Source: CAITSH01 sp964385505
GTDB lineage: Bacteria > Pseudomonadota > Gammaproteobacteria > Burkholderiales > SG8-39
Length of the DNA: 6,189 nucleotides
Direction: 5' to 3'
Assembly: GCA_964385505.1 (NCBI GenBank)
Contig: CAYLPI010000208.1
Coordinates: 1 to 6,189, forward strand
Shown: positions 1 to 5,564 of the stretch, piece by piece
Numbering within the stretch: position 1 is the stretch's first letter
How the letters are laid out: the number at the start of each line of letters is the position of its first letter
The notes under the pieces: generated by a model
Told to the model about the DNA's origin: nothing
What the model saw: only the letters and a program-made list of their open reading frames with translations
The model's database searches: none
Position numbers and translations under genes: made by a program

Positions 1-198
1 CAAGGCGGCGCGCGCCGCCTTGACCGCGGCGTCCACCTCGCCGGCGCCCGCCTCGGACACCATGCTGACCAGACGGCCGTCGGCCGGCGAGCGGTTCTCG
101 AAGGTCTTGCCCGCAGCTGCGGTCACATACTGGCCGTCGATAAAGTTGAGCGTGGTGATGAGTTTCTGGCCTGCGGCCATGTCGGCGGGTTTGTTCAT
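1..198 (-). CDS. Aldehyde dehydrogenase, N-terminal part (semialdehyde dehydrogenase-like)
   Basis: The first 66 codons of a minus-strand gene lie here; the rest is beyond the left edge, so the catalytic Cys and Glu cannot be checked. The visible protein starts MNKPADMAAG and continues with the usual opening of the NAD(P)-dependent aldehyde dehydrogenase superfamily: an NFIDGQYV strand (18-25), a GKTFENRSPADGR turn (30-42), then an EVDAAVKAARAAL helix (54-66). The wording is closest to 2-hydroxymuconate or 5-carboxymethyl-2-hydroxymuconate semialdehyde dehydrogenases, as I recall them. These oxidise the ring-opened product of an extradiol dioxygenase, and such an enzyme is encoded immediately upstream, which supports the role. 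The ATG at 198-196 is chosen because AGGAG (210-206) sits 7 bases upstream. The superfamily call is firm. The substrate is inferred, and another aldehyde dehydrogenase subclass remains possible. Confidence 0.88.
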   Translation of the reverse strand, partial: MNKPADMAAGQKLITTLNFIDGQYVTAAAGKTFENRSPADGRLVSMVSEAGAGEVDAAVKAARAAL

Positions 199-277
199 GC
201 TGTCACTCCTTGGTCATGTTGCCATAACTGCGACGACGCCACCCTGCAAGCAGGTGCAGTGCGTGTGCCGGTCTGAA

Positions 278-307
278 TCAATGTCAATGTCAATGTCACT
301 GTCAATG
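278..307. repeat. Hexanucleotide tandem repeat overlapping a stop codon
   Basis: Five head-to-tail TCAATG units (278-283, 284-289, 290-295, 296-301, 302-307); the fourth reads TCACTG. On the minus strand the unit is CATTGA. The last His codon and TGA stop of the dioxygenase gene are exactly one unit (307-302), so every further unit places another TGA in the same frame. The array opens the 103-bp spacer before the aldehyde dehydrogenase gene. The rest of that spacer (199-277) shows only the downstream Shine-Dalgarno and a weak 5-bp dyad (244-248/255-259). Confidence 0.9.
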
Positions 308-1138
308 CGCGGTCGGCTGTATCGCGACGTTGACGTTACCGCTGCCCGAAGACTGCGCATAATCGCCGTACTGCCGTCCTGACAAGGGACCGTAGTCGGC
401 GCGCATCGCCTCCAGGCTGCCAAGCAGGGCGGCGATGATGCGACCGCCCATTTCCGCCGCAGTAGCCTGGCAGTACTCGGGAAAATTGCGTGTCAGCCGG
501 TCAATGTCTCCTGCCACCAGGCCGGCGATGAAATCACGGTCCAGCGCGAGGCGCTCGTCGGTCGGCCACAAATGCGGACCGCGCACGATCTTGTGAGTCA
601 GCGCGCTGCTGGCAAGAAACACCACCCGCCGGCCCGATTTTTTCGCCACTTCATGCACCAGCCTTCCGGCCTTCATGTTCTCGGCATGGTCGGCGGCGAG
701 GCAGGTCGGCAATTCTATCAGCGGTATGCCAGAAGCAGGATCGAGGTAAGTCATCGGCACCCAGCAGGCGTAATCCCAGGAACGGTGCGGATTGTCGGTG
801 GTGAAGGCCGGCATGCCCTCGCCCTTCATCGCCTCGGCCAGCGCCGTCGCAAATTCCGGATCGCCCTTTCTTTCGTAGGGCAGCCCGGGAATCAGGTCCG
901 GCGCCTCGTCGGCGATGCAATGGCCCTTGTGAACGGCATGGGAGGTCAGGTACCAGTTGAAGCTCGACACCCAGTGCGCCGACTGCAGCACGAACAAATC
1001 GGGCTTCAACGCGCGCAAAGCCTCGCCCATGCCTTTTGATCCGGCGATCAGGCCGCGCTGGAAATCCGGGGCTTTGTCTTCCACCCCCATGCGCGGCACG
1101 TGGGCCGTTACCGCTGCAGCTATGATTCCTCCGGCCAT
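302..1138 (-). CDS. Class III (LigB-type) extradiol ring-cleavage dioxygenase, HpaD/HpcB-like
   Basis: A 278-residue cytosolic protein with no signal peptide, of the non-haem Fe(II) extradiol dioxygenase superfamily that opens catechol-type rings next to the hydroxyls. Visible signature residues in order: TAHVPRM with His13 and FVLQSAHW with His55 (expected iron ligands), LASSALTH with His182 (expected acid-base His), and FPEYCQATAAEMGG with Glu229 (third iron ligand). The ending SSGSGNVNVAIQP resembles the SSGTGQVNAVFP ending I recall for class III 3,4-dihydroxyphenylacetate 2,3-dioxygenase, and length and motif spacing also fit. Ligand assignments are by remembered alignment. The frame stays open far upstream, but AGGAG 6 bases before the ATG at 1138 fixes the start, and the extension would run antisense through the divergent receptor gene. 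A likely aldehyde dehydrogenase for the next step follows downstream. The substrate could be homoprotocatechuate, protocatechuate or another catecholic acid. Confidence 0.88.
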   Translation of the reverse strand: MAGGIIAAAVTAHVPRMGVEDKAPDFQRGLIAGSKGMGEALRALKPDLFVLQSAHWVSSFNWYLTSHAVHKGHCIADEAPDLIPGLPYERKGDPEFATALAEAMKGEGMPAFTTDNPHRSWDYACWVPMTYLDPASGIPLIELPTCLAADHAENMKAGRLVHEVAKKSGRRVVFLASSALTHKIVRGPHLWPTDERLALDRDFIAGLVAGDIDRLTRNFPEYCQATAAEMGGRIIAALLGSLEAMRADYGPLSGRQYGDYAQSSGSGNVNVAIQPTAH

Positions 1139-1351
1139 GCGCTTCTCCTGGCACGCCGCGCGACGCTGGCTTCTGCCGCGGAACGGTATGCGAAAAATAA
1201 AGCGATTATAATTCTTTCCGCTTCGATTCAAGCAATCTGTAATGCCAACGTCGCGCTGCGGCGATGACAACCTATATCGCGGCCAGGCTCCCCTTGTGCG
1301 AGAGGCACACCCGAAGGAGCACGCCGGCTCATCAATCAAGAGGAGAATGCA
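1139..1351. promoter_or_regulatory. Divergent control region with ATTATAAT palindrome
   Basis: This 213-bp gap separates the minus-strand dioxygenase from the plus-strand Bug receptor and must hold both sets of start signals. It contains an A/T-rich island (about 1192-1213) in GC-rich surroundings. ATTATAAT at 1205-1212 is a perfect palindrome, so a consensus TATAAT -10 box is present on both strands (plus 1207-1212, minus 1210-1205). On the minus strand a TTGAAT -35-like hexamer (1231-1226) precedes it with a short 15-bp spacing. On the plus strand I see no good -35. A long leader (about 130 bases) would lie between this island and the receptor ATG. Promoter use is inferred from sequence only. 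Confidence 0.45.
1145..1149 (-). promoter_or_regulatory. Ribosome binding site deciding the dioxygenase start
   Basis: The minus strand reads AGGAG at 1149-1145, then six bases, then the ATG at 1138-1136. The open frame continues upstream to 1969, so this site is the main evidence for starting the dioxygenase at MAGGIIAAAV. Confidence 0.8.
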
Positions 1352-2338
1352 ATGAAAAAAGCACTGTTGGGCGTCATCGGCGCCGCTTTCGCGGCACTCA
1401 CGCTGGGCCACGCCGGGGCCGCACTGGCCCAGGCGGCGCGCAATTTCCCCGACAAGCCGGTTCGCATCATTGTCGGGTATTCGCCCGGCGGGCTGCCCGA
1501 TACCATCGCGCGCATCATCGCACAGCGCCTGGGCGAAAACTGGAAACAGCAGGTCATCGTCGATAACCGCCCGGGTGCCAACGGCCTGGTTGGCGCGGAA
1601 GTGGTCGTGCGTTCGGCCCCGGATGGCTACACGCTGCTGGTCACCGACAACTCGACCCACGCCATCCACCCCTTTCTTTACAAAAAAATGCCGTTCGACC
1701 CGGCCAAGGAATTGATCCCGGTATCGATGACGGCAAAGGCGCCGCTTTATCTCGCCGTGCACCCGTCCTTTCCCGCCAACAACATGCAGGAACTGATCGC
1801 CCTGGCCAAGACCAGTCCGGGCAAGTACTCCTATGGTTCTTCCGGCATCGGCAGCACCCACCATCTGGCGATGGAGTTCCTGAAATCCTCGCTCGGCCTC
1901 GATATCGTGCACGTCCCCTACAAGGGCACCGGGCAAAGCGTTCCGGCGCTGGTCGGCGGACAGGTGCAAATGGCGTTTTCCGGCTATACCTCACTCGCCG
2001 CGCACGTCAAGGACGGTCGCATCAAGCTGCTCGCCATCAACTCGCTGAAGCGCTCGCCCACCGCGCCCAACGTACCGGCACTGGCTGAAATGATTCCGGG
2101 GTTCGACTTCGCGCCAACCTTCGGCGTGTTCGGGCCGGTCGGCCTGCCACGCGACATCTCGGCGAAAATCGCCGCCGATGTCGCCGATGCGCTGAAGGCC
2201 CCGGACGTTGCCTCGCGCTTCACCAATCTGGACATTATTCCGCTTGGCGCATCGGGGGAAGAATTCTCCGCCGCGCTCAAAGGCGATGCGGAACGCTACT
2301 CCAGGGCGGTCACAATGTCGGGTGCCAAAGCCGAGTGA
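1352..2338 (+). CDS. Bug-family (TctC-type) periplasmic solute receptor
   Basis: A 328-residue periplasmic binding protein of the tripartite tricarboxylate receptor family (Bug, Bordetella uptake gene). These bind carboxylates or related small organic molecules for TctAB-type transport, or sometimes signalling. Seen in sequence: an N-terminal MKK, a hydrophobic core and a likely signal-peptidase I site around ALAQA (24-28). Family motifs follow in order: VGYSPGGLPD (41-50), DNRPGANG (71-78), APDGYTLL (89-96), HVPYKG (187-192) and PALVGGQVQ (198-206). Length is typical and no motif is missing. The start is supported by AGGAG (1341-1345), 6 bases before the ATG; the ATG at 1347 is out of frame. 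No TctA/TctB genes are in the window, as is common for the expanded Bug sets of Burkholderiales. It is transcribed away from the dioxygenase and converges on the aldolase-fold gene. The ligand is unknown, though an aromatic acid fits the context. Confidence 0.94.
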   Translation: MKKALLGVIGAAFAALTLGHAGAALAQAARNFPDKPVRIIVGYSPGGLPDTIARIIAQRLGENWKQQVIVDNRPGANGLVGAEVVVRSAPDGYTLLVTDNSTHAIHPFLYKKMPFDPAKELIPVSMTAKAPLYLAVHPSFPANNMQELIALAKTSPGKYSYGSSGIGSTHHLAMEFLKSSLGLDIVHVPYKGTGQSVPALVGGQVQMAFSGYTSLAAHVKDGRIKLLAINSLKRSPTAPNVPALAEMIPGFDFAPTFGVFGPVGLPRDISAKIAADVADALKAPDVASRFTNLDIIPLGASGEEFSAALKGDAERYSRAVTMSGAKAE

Positions 2339-2354
2339 TACACCTTGAGGACGA

Positions 2355-2388
2355 CGGAGCAGAGCGCCTCAGGCAGCGCCCTGCTCCG
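2355..2388. terminator. GC-rich hairpin at convergent gene ends
   Basis: A perfect 8-bp stem, CGGAGCAG (2355-2362) with CTGCTCCG (2381-2388), is followed by an A/C mismatch, a further 4-bp GCGC stem (2364-2367/2376-2379) and an 8-base loop. It begins 17 bases after the stop of the plus-strand Bug receptor and covers the final codons and stop of the minus-strand aldolase-fold gene. The position suits a two-way terminator or 3'-end stabiliser. No T-run follows on either strand, so it is not a canonical intrinsic terminator. Confidence 0.4.
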
Positions 2389-3091
2389 CCTTGACCCGCG
2401 CCAGCGCCCTGGCACGCCACAATGGCCAGGCCCGCTTGTAATCCTGCACCGGCACCGAGGCCTGCACCTCGTCATCATCAAGATAAGTGATCTTGCCACC
2501 GGGGCCGGCGATCATCATCGCTTGCGCCTGCATTTTCGCGCTGACCTCCAGATACACGCTGCGCCCGACGGCGCGGGCGATGCTCTCCCCCACCACCACC
2601 GCGCCATGGCCGCGCATCAGCGCTGCCGGCGCCCCGCCGAGGGACTTGGCGAGGGCGTGTCCGAGGTAAGGGGTCTTCACCAGCAAATCGGTACCCTTGG
2701 CCGCGTCACGAATCTCGAAATTGGGCAAGCCCTCGCCGACAAAGGCCGCCATGTGGAATATCGGCCGCAGCGGCATCTCGGTGATGCTGAAGGGCACGAC
2801 CGAGGGCGAATGGTTGTGCACCACGGCCATGATCTCCGGCCGCGCCTTGAACACCTCGCCGTGGATGAAACGCTCACGCACCGACTCGCGGCCCTGCGCG
2901 TCCATGGGATTGCTATCGAGGTCGTATTCCATCAGGTCGTCCTCGGTAACCAGTTCCGGTGCGAGCGAGCGCGACAGCCAGTAGTGATCGGGATTGCTGT
3001 CGGAACGGATGCTGACATGGCCGTAGCCGTCGATGACGCCAAACTCGGCGAGGATGCGATAAGCGGCGACCAGATCTTGCTTGAGGCTCAT
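2369..3091 (-). CDS. Class II aldolase/adducin family protein (lyase or decarboxylase)
   Basis: A 240-residue cytosolic protein with the class II aldolase/adducin fold, a Zn-dependent family covering sugar-phosphate aldolases, epimerases and some decarboxylases of hydroxylated aromatic acids, such as 3,4-dihydroxyphthalate 2-decarboxylases. Visible signatures: GYGHVSIR (22-29), SVRERFIH with Glu73, VVHNHS with His92 and His94, and MRGHGAVVV with His162. Glu73, His92, His94 and His162 match the catalytic Glu and three Zn-binding His of the fuculose-phosphate aldolase pattern, so an active metalloenzyme is expected. Start: AAAGGA (3104-3099) lies 7 bases before the ATG. It is the last gene of the minus-strand run, behind a Bug receptor and a dihydroxyphthalate-decarboxylase-like gene. 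That context favours an aromatic-acid role over sugar metabolism, but this is inference. Substrate unresolved. Confidence 0.9.
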   Translation of the reverse strand: MSLKQDLVAAYRILAEFGVIDGYGHVSIRSDSNPDHYWLSRSLAPELVTEDDLMEYDLDSNPMDAQGRESVRERFIHGEVFKARPEIMAVVHNHSPSVVPFSITEMPLRPIFHMAAFVGEGLPNFEIRDAAKGTDLLVKTPYLGHALAKSLGGAPAALMRGHGAVVVGESIARAVGRSVYLEVSAKMQAQAMMIAGPGGKITYLDDDEVQASVPVQDYKRAWPLWRARALARVKAEQGAA

Positions 3092-3106
3092 TGCGAAGTC
3101 CTTTGC

Positions 3107-3172
3107 TGTTCCGTTGATGTTGGGTTGATGTTGGGTTGATGTTCCGTCGATGTTCCGTCGATGTTCAGCGTC
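3107..3172. repeat. 11-bp tandem repeat just upstream of the aldolase-fold gene
   Basis: Five exact-length 11-bp units run from 3107 to 3161, followed by a degraded sixth (3162-3172). Plus-strand units are TGTTCCGTTGA, then TGTTGGGTTGA twice, then TGTTCCGTCGA twice. Only the three-base block (CCG or GGG) and one T/C position vary, so neighbouring units are identical pairs. The array sits between the Bug receptor stop (3209) and the aldolase-fold Shine-Dalgarno, ending about 3 bases from the latter. Confidence 0.9.
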
Positions 3173-3183
3173 GGATTGCCCGT

Positions 3184-3207
3184 GCCGCGTCGCGGCTGCG
3201 CGCCGCG
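3184..3207 (-). other. Mutually exclusive GC hairpins after the Bug receptor stop
   Basis: Three adjacent segments, GCCGCG (3184-3189), CGCGGC (3191-3196) and GCCGCG (3202-3207), let the middle one pair with either flank. The pairing with 3202-3207 gives a 6-bp stem with a 5-base loop, starting 2 bases past the receptor stop. A 3'-end or processing structure is possible. No T-run follows, so termination is not supported, and short GC dyads are common in GC-rich DNA. Confidence 0.3.
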
Positions 3208-3208
3208 C

Positions 3209-4195
3209 TCAGTCGGCCTTGATGCCGGCGGCCTTGACCACCTTGACCCAGCGCGGCAGTTCGCGCTTGACCAGATCACCCAGCCTGGCCGGTGGACCAC
3301 CCACAGCGCTGAGGCCTTGCTTGGCAAACTGCTCGCGGATATCGGGCTGGGCCAGCAAGGCGTTCAGTTCAGCGTTGACCTTGGCCACAACATCGGCCGG
3401 CGTCCCGGCCGGGGCAAACATGCCGTACCAGGTATCGACCACCATGTCGGGAAAGCCGGACTCCTTCAGGGTCGGTACGGTCGGGAATGCCGGTGAACGC
3501 TCCGCCCCCATCACCGCGAGCATGCGCAGCCGGCCGCTTTGCACATAAGGCGCAGCGGTCTGGGTGGCGACGACGCTGGCCTTGACATGGCCGCCGACGA
3601 GGTCGGCAAGCGCGCCCGCCGCGCCCTTGTAAGGCACATGCACGATGTCGATGCGCGCCTCCAGTTTGAGCAACTCCATCGCCAGATGCTGCGGTCCGCC
3701 ATTGCCCGGCGAAGAATAGTTCAGCACGCCGGGCTGGCGCTGCGCGAACTCGATGAACTCGCGCAGCGTCTTCACCGGCAGGTCTGCCGGTACAAGGAGC
3801 GCCAGCCCGCTGGTGGCAATGATTGCCACCGGCGTGAAGCTTTTCACCGGGTCAAACGGCAGCTTGGTGTTAATCGCCGGATTGGTGCCGAACGAGGTTG
3901 CGACACAAAGCAGCGTGTAGCCGTCAGGCGCCGCCTTCGCGACGATGTCCGACCCGATATTGCCGGTCGCCCCGGGCCGGTTGTCGGTTATGACCGGCAC
4001 CTTCCAGGCTTCGGACAGGCGTGGGCCCAGCAGGCGCGAAATGATGTCGGCACCGGTACCCGGGGTGTAGGGAACGACGATCTGCACTGCCCGGTTCGGA
4101 TAAGCCGTCTGCGCCTGCACCGGCGATACCGGCGCAGCGACGACCACGGCAAGCACTGCTAACGTGAGGCCGGCAATTTTTATGTTTTTTTGCAT
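3209..4195 (-). CDS. Second Bug-family (TctC-type) periplasmic solute receptor
   Basis: A 328-residue receptor of the same family and length as the plus-strand one but clearly diverged. The N-terminus MQKNIKIAGL, a Leu/Val/Ala-rich core and a likely signal-peptide end near VQAQ (26-29) indicate export to the periplasm. Family motifs: VPYTPGTGAD (41-50, a variant of the usual PGG loop), DNRPGATGNIG (71-81), APDGYTLL (89-96), HVPYKG (186-191) and LADLVGGHV (196-204). AGGAG (4209-4205) lies 9 bases before the ATG, an acceptable spacing. It sits between the dihydroxyphthalate-decarboxylase-like gene and the aldolase-fold gene on the same strand, with repeat-filled gaps of 115 and 117 bp on either side. 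It is probably co-transcribed and specific for that pathway's substrate, although the long gaps leave room for separate promoters. The ligand cannot be assigned. Confidence 0.94.
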   Translation of the reverse strand: MQKNIKIAGLTLAVLAVVVAAPVSPVQAQTAYPNRAVQIVVPYTPGTGADIISRLLGPRLSEAWKVPVITDNRPGATGNIGSDIVAKAAPDGYTLLCVATSFGTNPAINTKLPFDPVKSFTPVAIIATSGLALLVPADLPVKTLREFIEFAQRQPGVLNYSSPGNGGPQHLAMELLKLEARIDIVHVPYKGAAGALADLVGGHVKASVVATQTAAPYVQSGRLRMLAVMGAERSPAFPTVPTLKESGFPDMVVDTWYGMFAPAGTPADVVAKVNAELNALLAQPDIREQFAKQGLSAVGGPPARLGDLVKRELPRWVKVVKAAGIKAD

Positions 4196-4222
4196 GTTGT
4201 AAAACTCCTCTTTGCTCTTGCT

Positions 4223-4310
4223 ATCAGACTATCGGACTATCGGACGATGGGACTATCGGACTAAAGGACTATCTGACTAAGGAACTAAAGGACTAAAGGA
4301 CTAAAGGAAA
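4223..4310. repeat. 8-bp tandem repeat filling a spacer (11 units)
   Basis: Eleven consecutive 8-bp units run without slippage from 4223 to 4310, ending directly against the stop codon of the decarboxylase-like gene (4313-4311). Plus-strand units are variants of ATCGGACT in the left half (4223-4262) and of AAAGGACT in the right half (4263-4310), with exceptions ATCTGACT (4271-4278) and AAGGAACT (4279-4286). The split into two unit types suggests at least two rounds of expansion. The array takes up 88 of the 115 bp before the Bug receptor, leaving only its Shine-Dalgarno region. Confidence 0.92.
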
Positions 4311-5303
4311 TCAGATTTTGAATCCTTCGAGTGCCTCGGGCGCAAACAGGTCGTCCGGCTTGAGCAGCCGCTTTGACAGTCCCTGGCGGTGATGGTGGCG
4401 CAAAAAAGTTTCCAGCACATGGCGGTTTGACTCCAGCCCGTAGGCCCACCAGTCCGGACCGAACTCGCGCAGCAATTCATCGACATGCGCACCCAACCAG
4501 GGCAGCATGGCCTTGAGCGCGGCGGTTTCCTGCAGCGCCTCGTAGGTCAGCTTCTGCGCCTCGACAAAGGCCTTGTACAAGGCCTGCGCGATCCAGCGGT
4601 TTTTTTCATACAGTTCGCGGCGGATCACCACGGTATGCATGATCGGGAAAATCCGCGTCTTGCGGTAATAATCGCGCTCCACCGTCATGAAGTCGGGGAA
4701 CAGGCGCTTGACCCTGTCCGGCTGCGAATAAAAGGTCGAGGGCGCGCGCGCAGTGTGCAGCGCATCGATCTCGCCCGAGGCAATCATTTGCGACAGCGTC
4801 TGCGTCGGCCCGATGCGACTTACCCTGACCGCCGGCGGAAGATCAAGCTTCACCTTCTCATCGCGTCCGCTCTGCTCCTCGCCGCCGGTGAGATATTGCA
4901 CGCTGGTGTGGTCGACACCGTATTCGTCTTCAAGGATGGCGCGTATCCACACCGGCGCCGTCATCTGGTACTCGGGCGTGCCGATTTTTTTGCCAATCAG
5001 GTCCTTCGGTTCGCGGATACCGCTCTTGGCGGAAACAAATATGCAGGAGTGACGGAAATAGCGGGACGGAAAAACCGGAATTGCAATGAAAGGCGGGTTC
5101 TCACGCGCCAGCGTCACGCAATACGAGGACAACGACATTTCGCAGCAGTCGAACTCCTGGTGACGCAGCATGCGGAAAAACGTCTCCTCGACCGGGAGCG
5201 TCATGTAGTTGAGGTCAATGCCGTCGGGCCTTACCGTGCCGTCGGCGAGCGCGCGGGTGCGGTCGTAGTCCCAGCACGCCATGGAAATTTGCAGTTTTGC
5301 CAT
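4311..5303 (-). CDS. 4,5-dihydroxyphthalate decarboxylase family protein (Pht5-like)
   Basis: A 330-residue protein matching the 4,5-dihydroxyphthalate decarboxylase (Pht5) family, which releases CO2 from 4,5-dihydroxyphthalate to give protocatechuate. Recognisable stretches: ALADGTVRPDGIDLNY (18-33), EETFFRM (39-45), EMSLSSY (55-61), FPSRYFRHS (78-86), GKKIGTPEYQMTAPVWIR (104-121), MHTVVIRR (222-229) and FGPDWWAYGLESNR (281-294). The family shares the type 2 periplasmic-binding-protein fold, so many relatives are labelled ABC substrate-binding proteins. Here the protein begins MAKLQISMACWDYDR with no signal peptide, which favours a cytosolic enzyme. Start: ATG at 5303 with only a weak GGAA (5314-5311) 7 bases upstream. 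It is the first gene of the minus-strand run, with a Bug receptor and an aldolase-fold protein behind it. The family call is strong; the exact reaction is inferred. Confidence 0.85.
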   Translation of the reverse strand: MAKLQISMACWDYDRTRALADGTVRPDGIDLNYMTLPVEETFFRMLRHQEFDCCEMSLSSYCVTLARENPPFIAIPVFPSRYFRHSCIFVSAKSGIREPKDLIGKKIGTPEYQMTAPVWIRAILEDEYGVDHTSVQYLTGGEEQSGRDEKVKLDLPPAVRVSRIGPTQTLSQMIASGEIDALHTARAPSTFYSQPDRVKRLFPDFMTVERDYYRKTRIFPIMHTVVIRRELYEKNRWIAQALYKAFVEAQKLTYEALQETAALKAMLPWLGAHVDELLREFGPDWWAYGLESNRHVLETFLRHHHRQGLSKRLLKPDDLFAPEALEGFKI

Positions 5304-5337
5304 TGTCTGATTCCAGTCTGGAGAAGTGTGATGTTCG

Positions 5338-5381
5338 CCGGAGCCTCCCGCCGCGCCAGGCGGCGCGATATCCGGTTTTTT
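5338..5381 (+). terminator. Hairpin followed by T6, plus-strand orientation
   Basis: CGCCGC (5349-5354) pairs with GCGGCG (5360-5365) around a GCCAG loop. An outer CCGGA/TCCGG stem (5338-5342/5371-5375) is separated from it by a 6/5-base internal loop, and TTTTTT follows at 5376-5381. This resembles an intrinsic terminator read on the plus strand. No plus-strand gene ends nearby, since the neighbour at 4311-5303 runs the other way. It would therefore insulate the ABC receptor from antisense transcription, or be fortuitous. Confidence 0.4.
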
Positions 5382-5460
5382 GCCCGCATCAGCCGCACTT
5401 TCAACCGCGCCGAGGCGGATACTACGGCTGTGAGGCGGTGCAGGAATTTTATTCTTGTGT

Positions 5461-5492
5461 GGGTAATATAATCGATTTTTGATAGACTACCC
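5461..5492 (+). promoter_or_regulatory. Putative promoter/operator for the ABC receptor gene
   Basis: Within the 261-bp divergent gap, an A/T-rich island (about 5445-5486) holds a perfect TATAAT -10 box at 5467-5472. No convincing -35 lies 16-18 bp upstream, so activator dependence is possible. GGGTA (5461-5465) and TACCC (5488-5492) form an interrupted dyad bracketing the -10 box, the kind of arrangement a repressor or activator site could have. Transcription from here would leave a leader of roughly 85 bases before the ATG at 5565. The minus strand of the same island (TATATT, 5470-5465) could serve the decarboxylase-like gene, but no good -35 is visible. All roles are inferred. Confidence 0.4.
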
Positions 5493-5564
5493 AGAATCAG
5501 TTCCACCGTTTTTCGACCCTTGGCAAAACGTCGGGGGCTTTATTCCACCGCAGGAGGAGACCAC

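Noticed and set aside
1139..1969. Upstream extension of the dioxygenase frame to a 555-residue protein
   Set aside because: The extra part is antisense to a well-supported Bug receptor, shows no domain, and the internal ATG at 1138 has a good Shine-Dalgarno site. The dioxygenase motifs begin right at that ATG.
2345..3139. Plus-strand open frame of 264 codons opposite the aldolase-fold gene
   Set aside because: It is a shadow frame: the composition is unnatural, there is no start signal, and it covers a gene with intact metal-binding motifs on the other strand.
4223..4310. CRISPR array
   Set aside because: The units are 8 bp with no unique spacers between them and no cas genes nearby, so this is a simple tandem repeat.
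4485..5471. Long plus-strand open frame (328 codons) opposite the decarboxylase-like gene
   Set aside because: The translation is Arg/His-rich with no recognisable domain or ribosome site, as expected for the complement of a GC-rich gene. The minus-strand frame has clear family motifs.
5297..5482. Possible 61-residue plus-strand small protein in the divergent gap
   Set aside because: There is no Shine-Dalgarno, it starts inside the decarboxylase-like gene, and a terminator-like hairpin crosses it. The composition looks non-coding.
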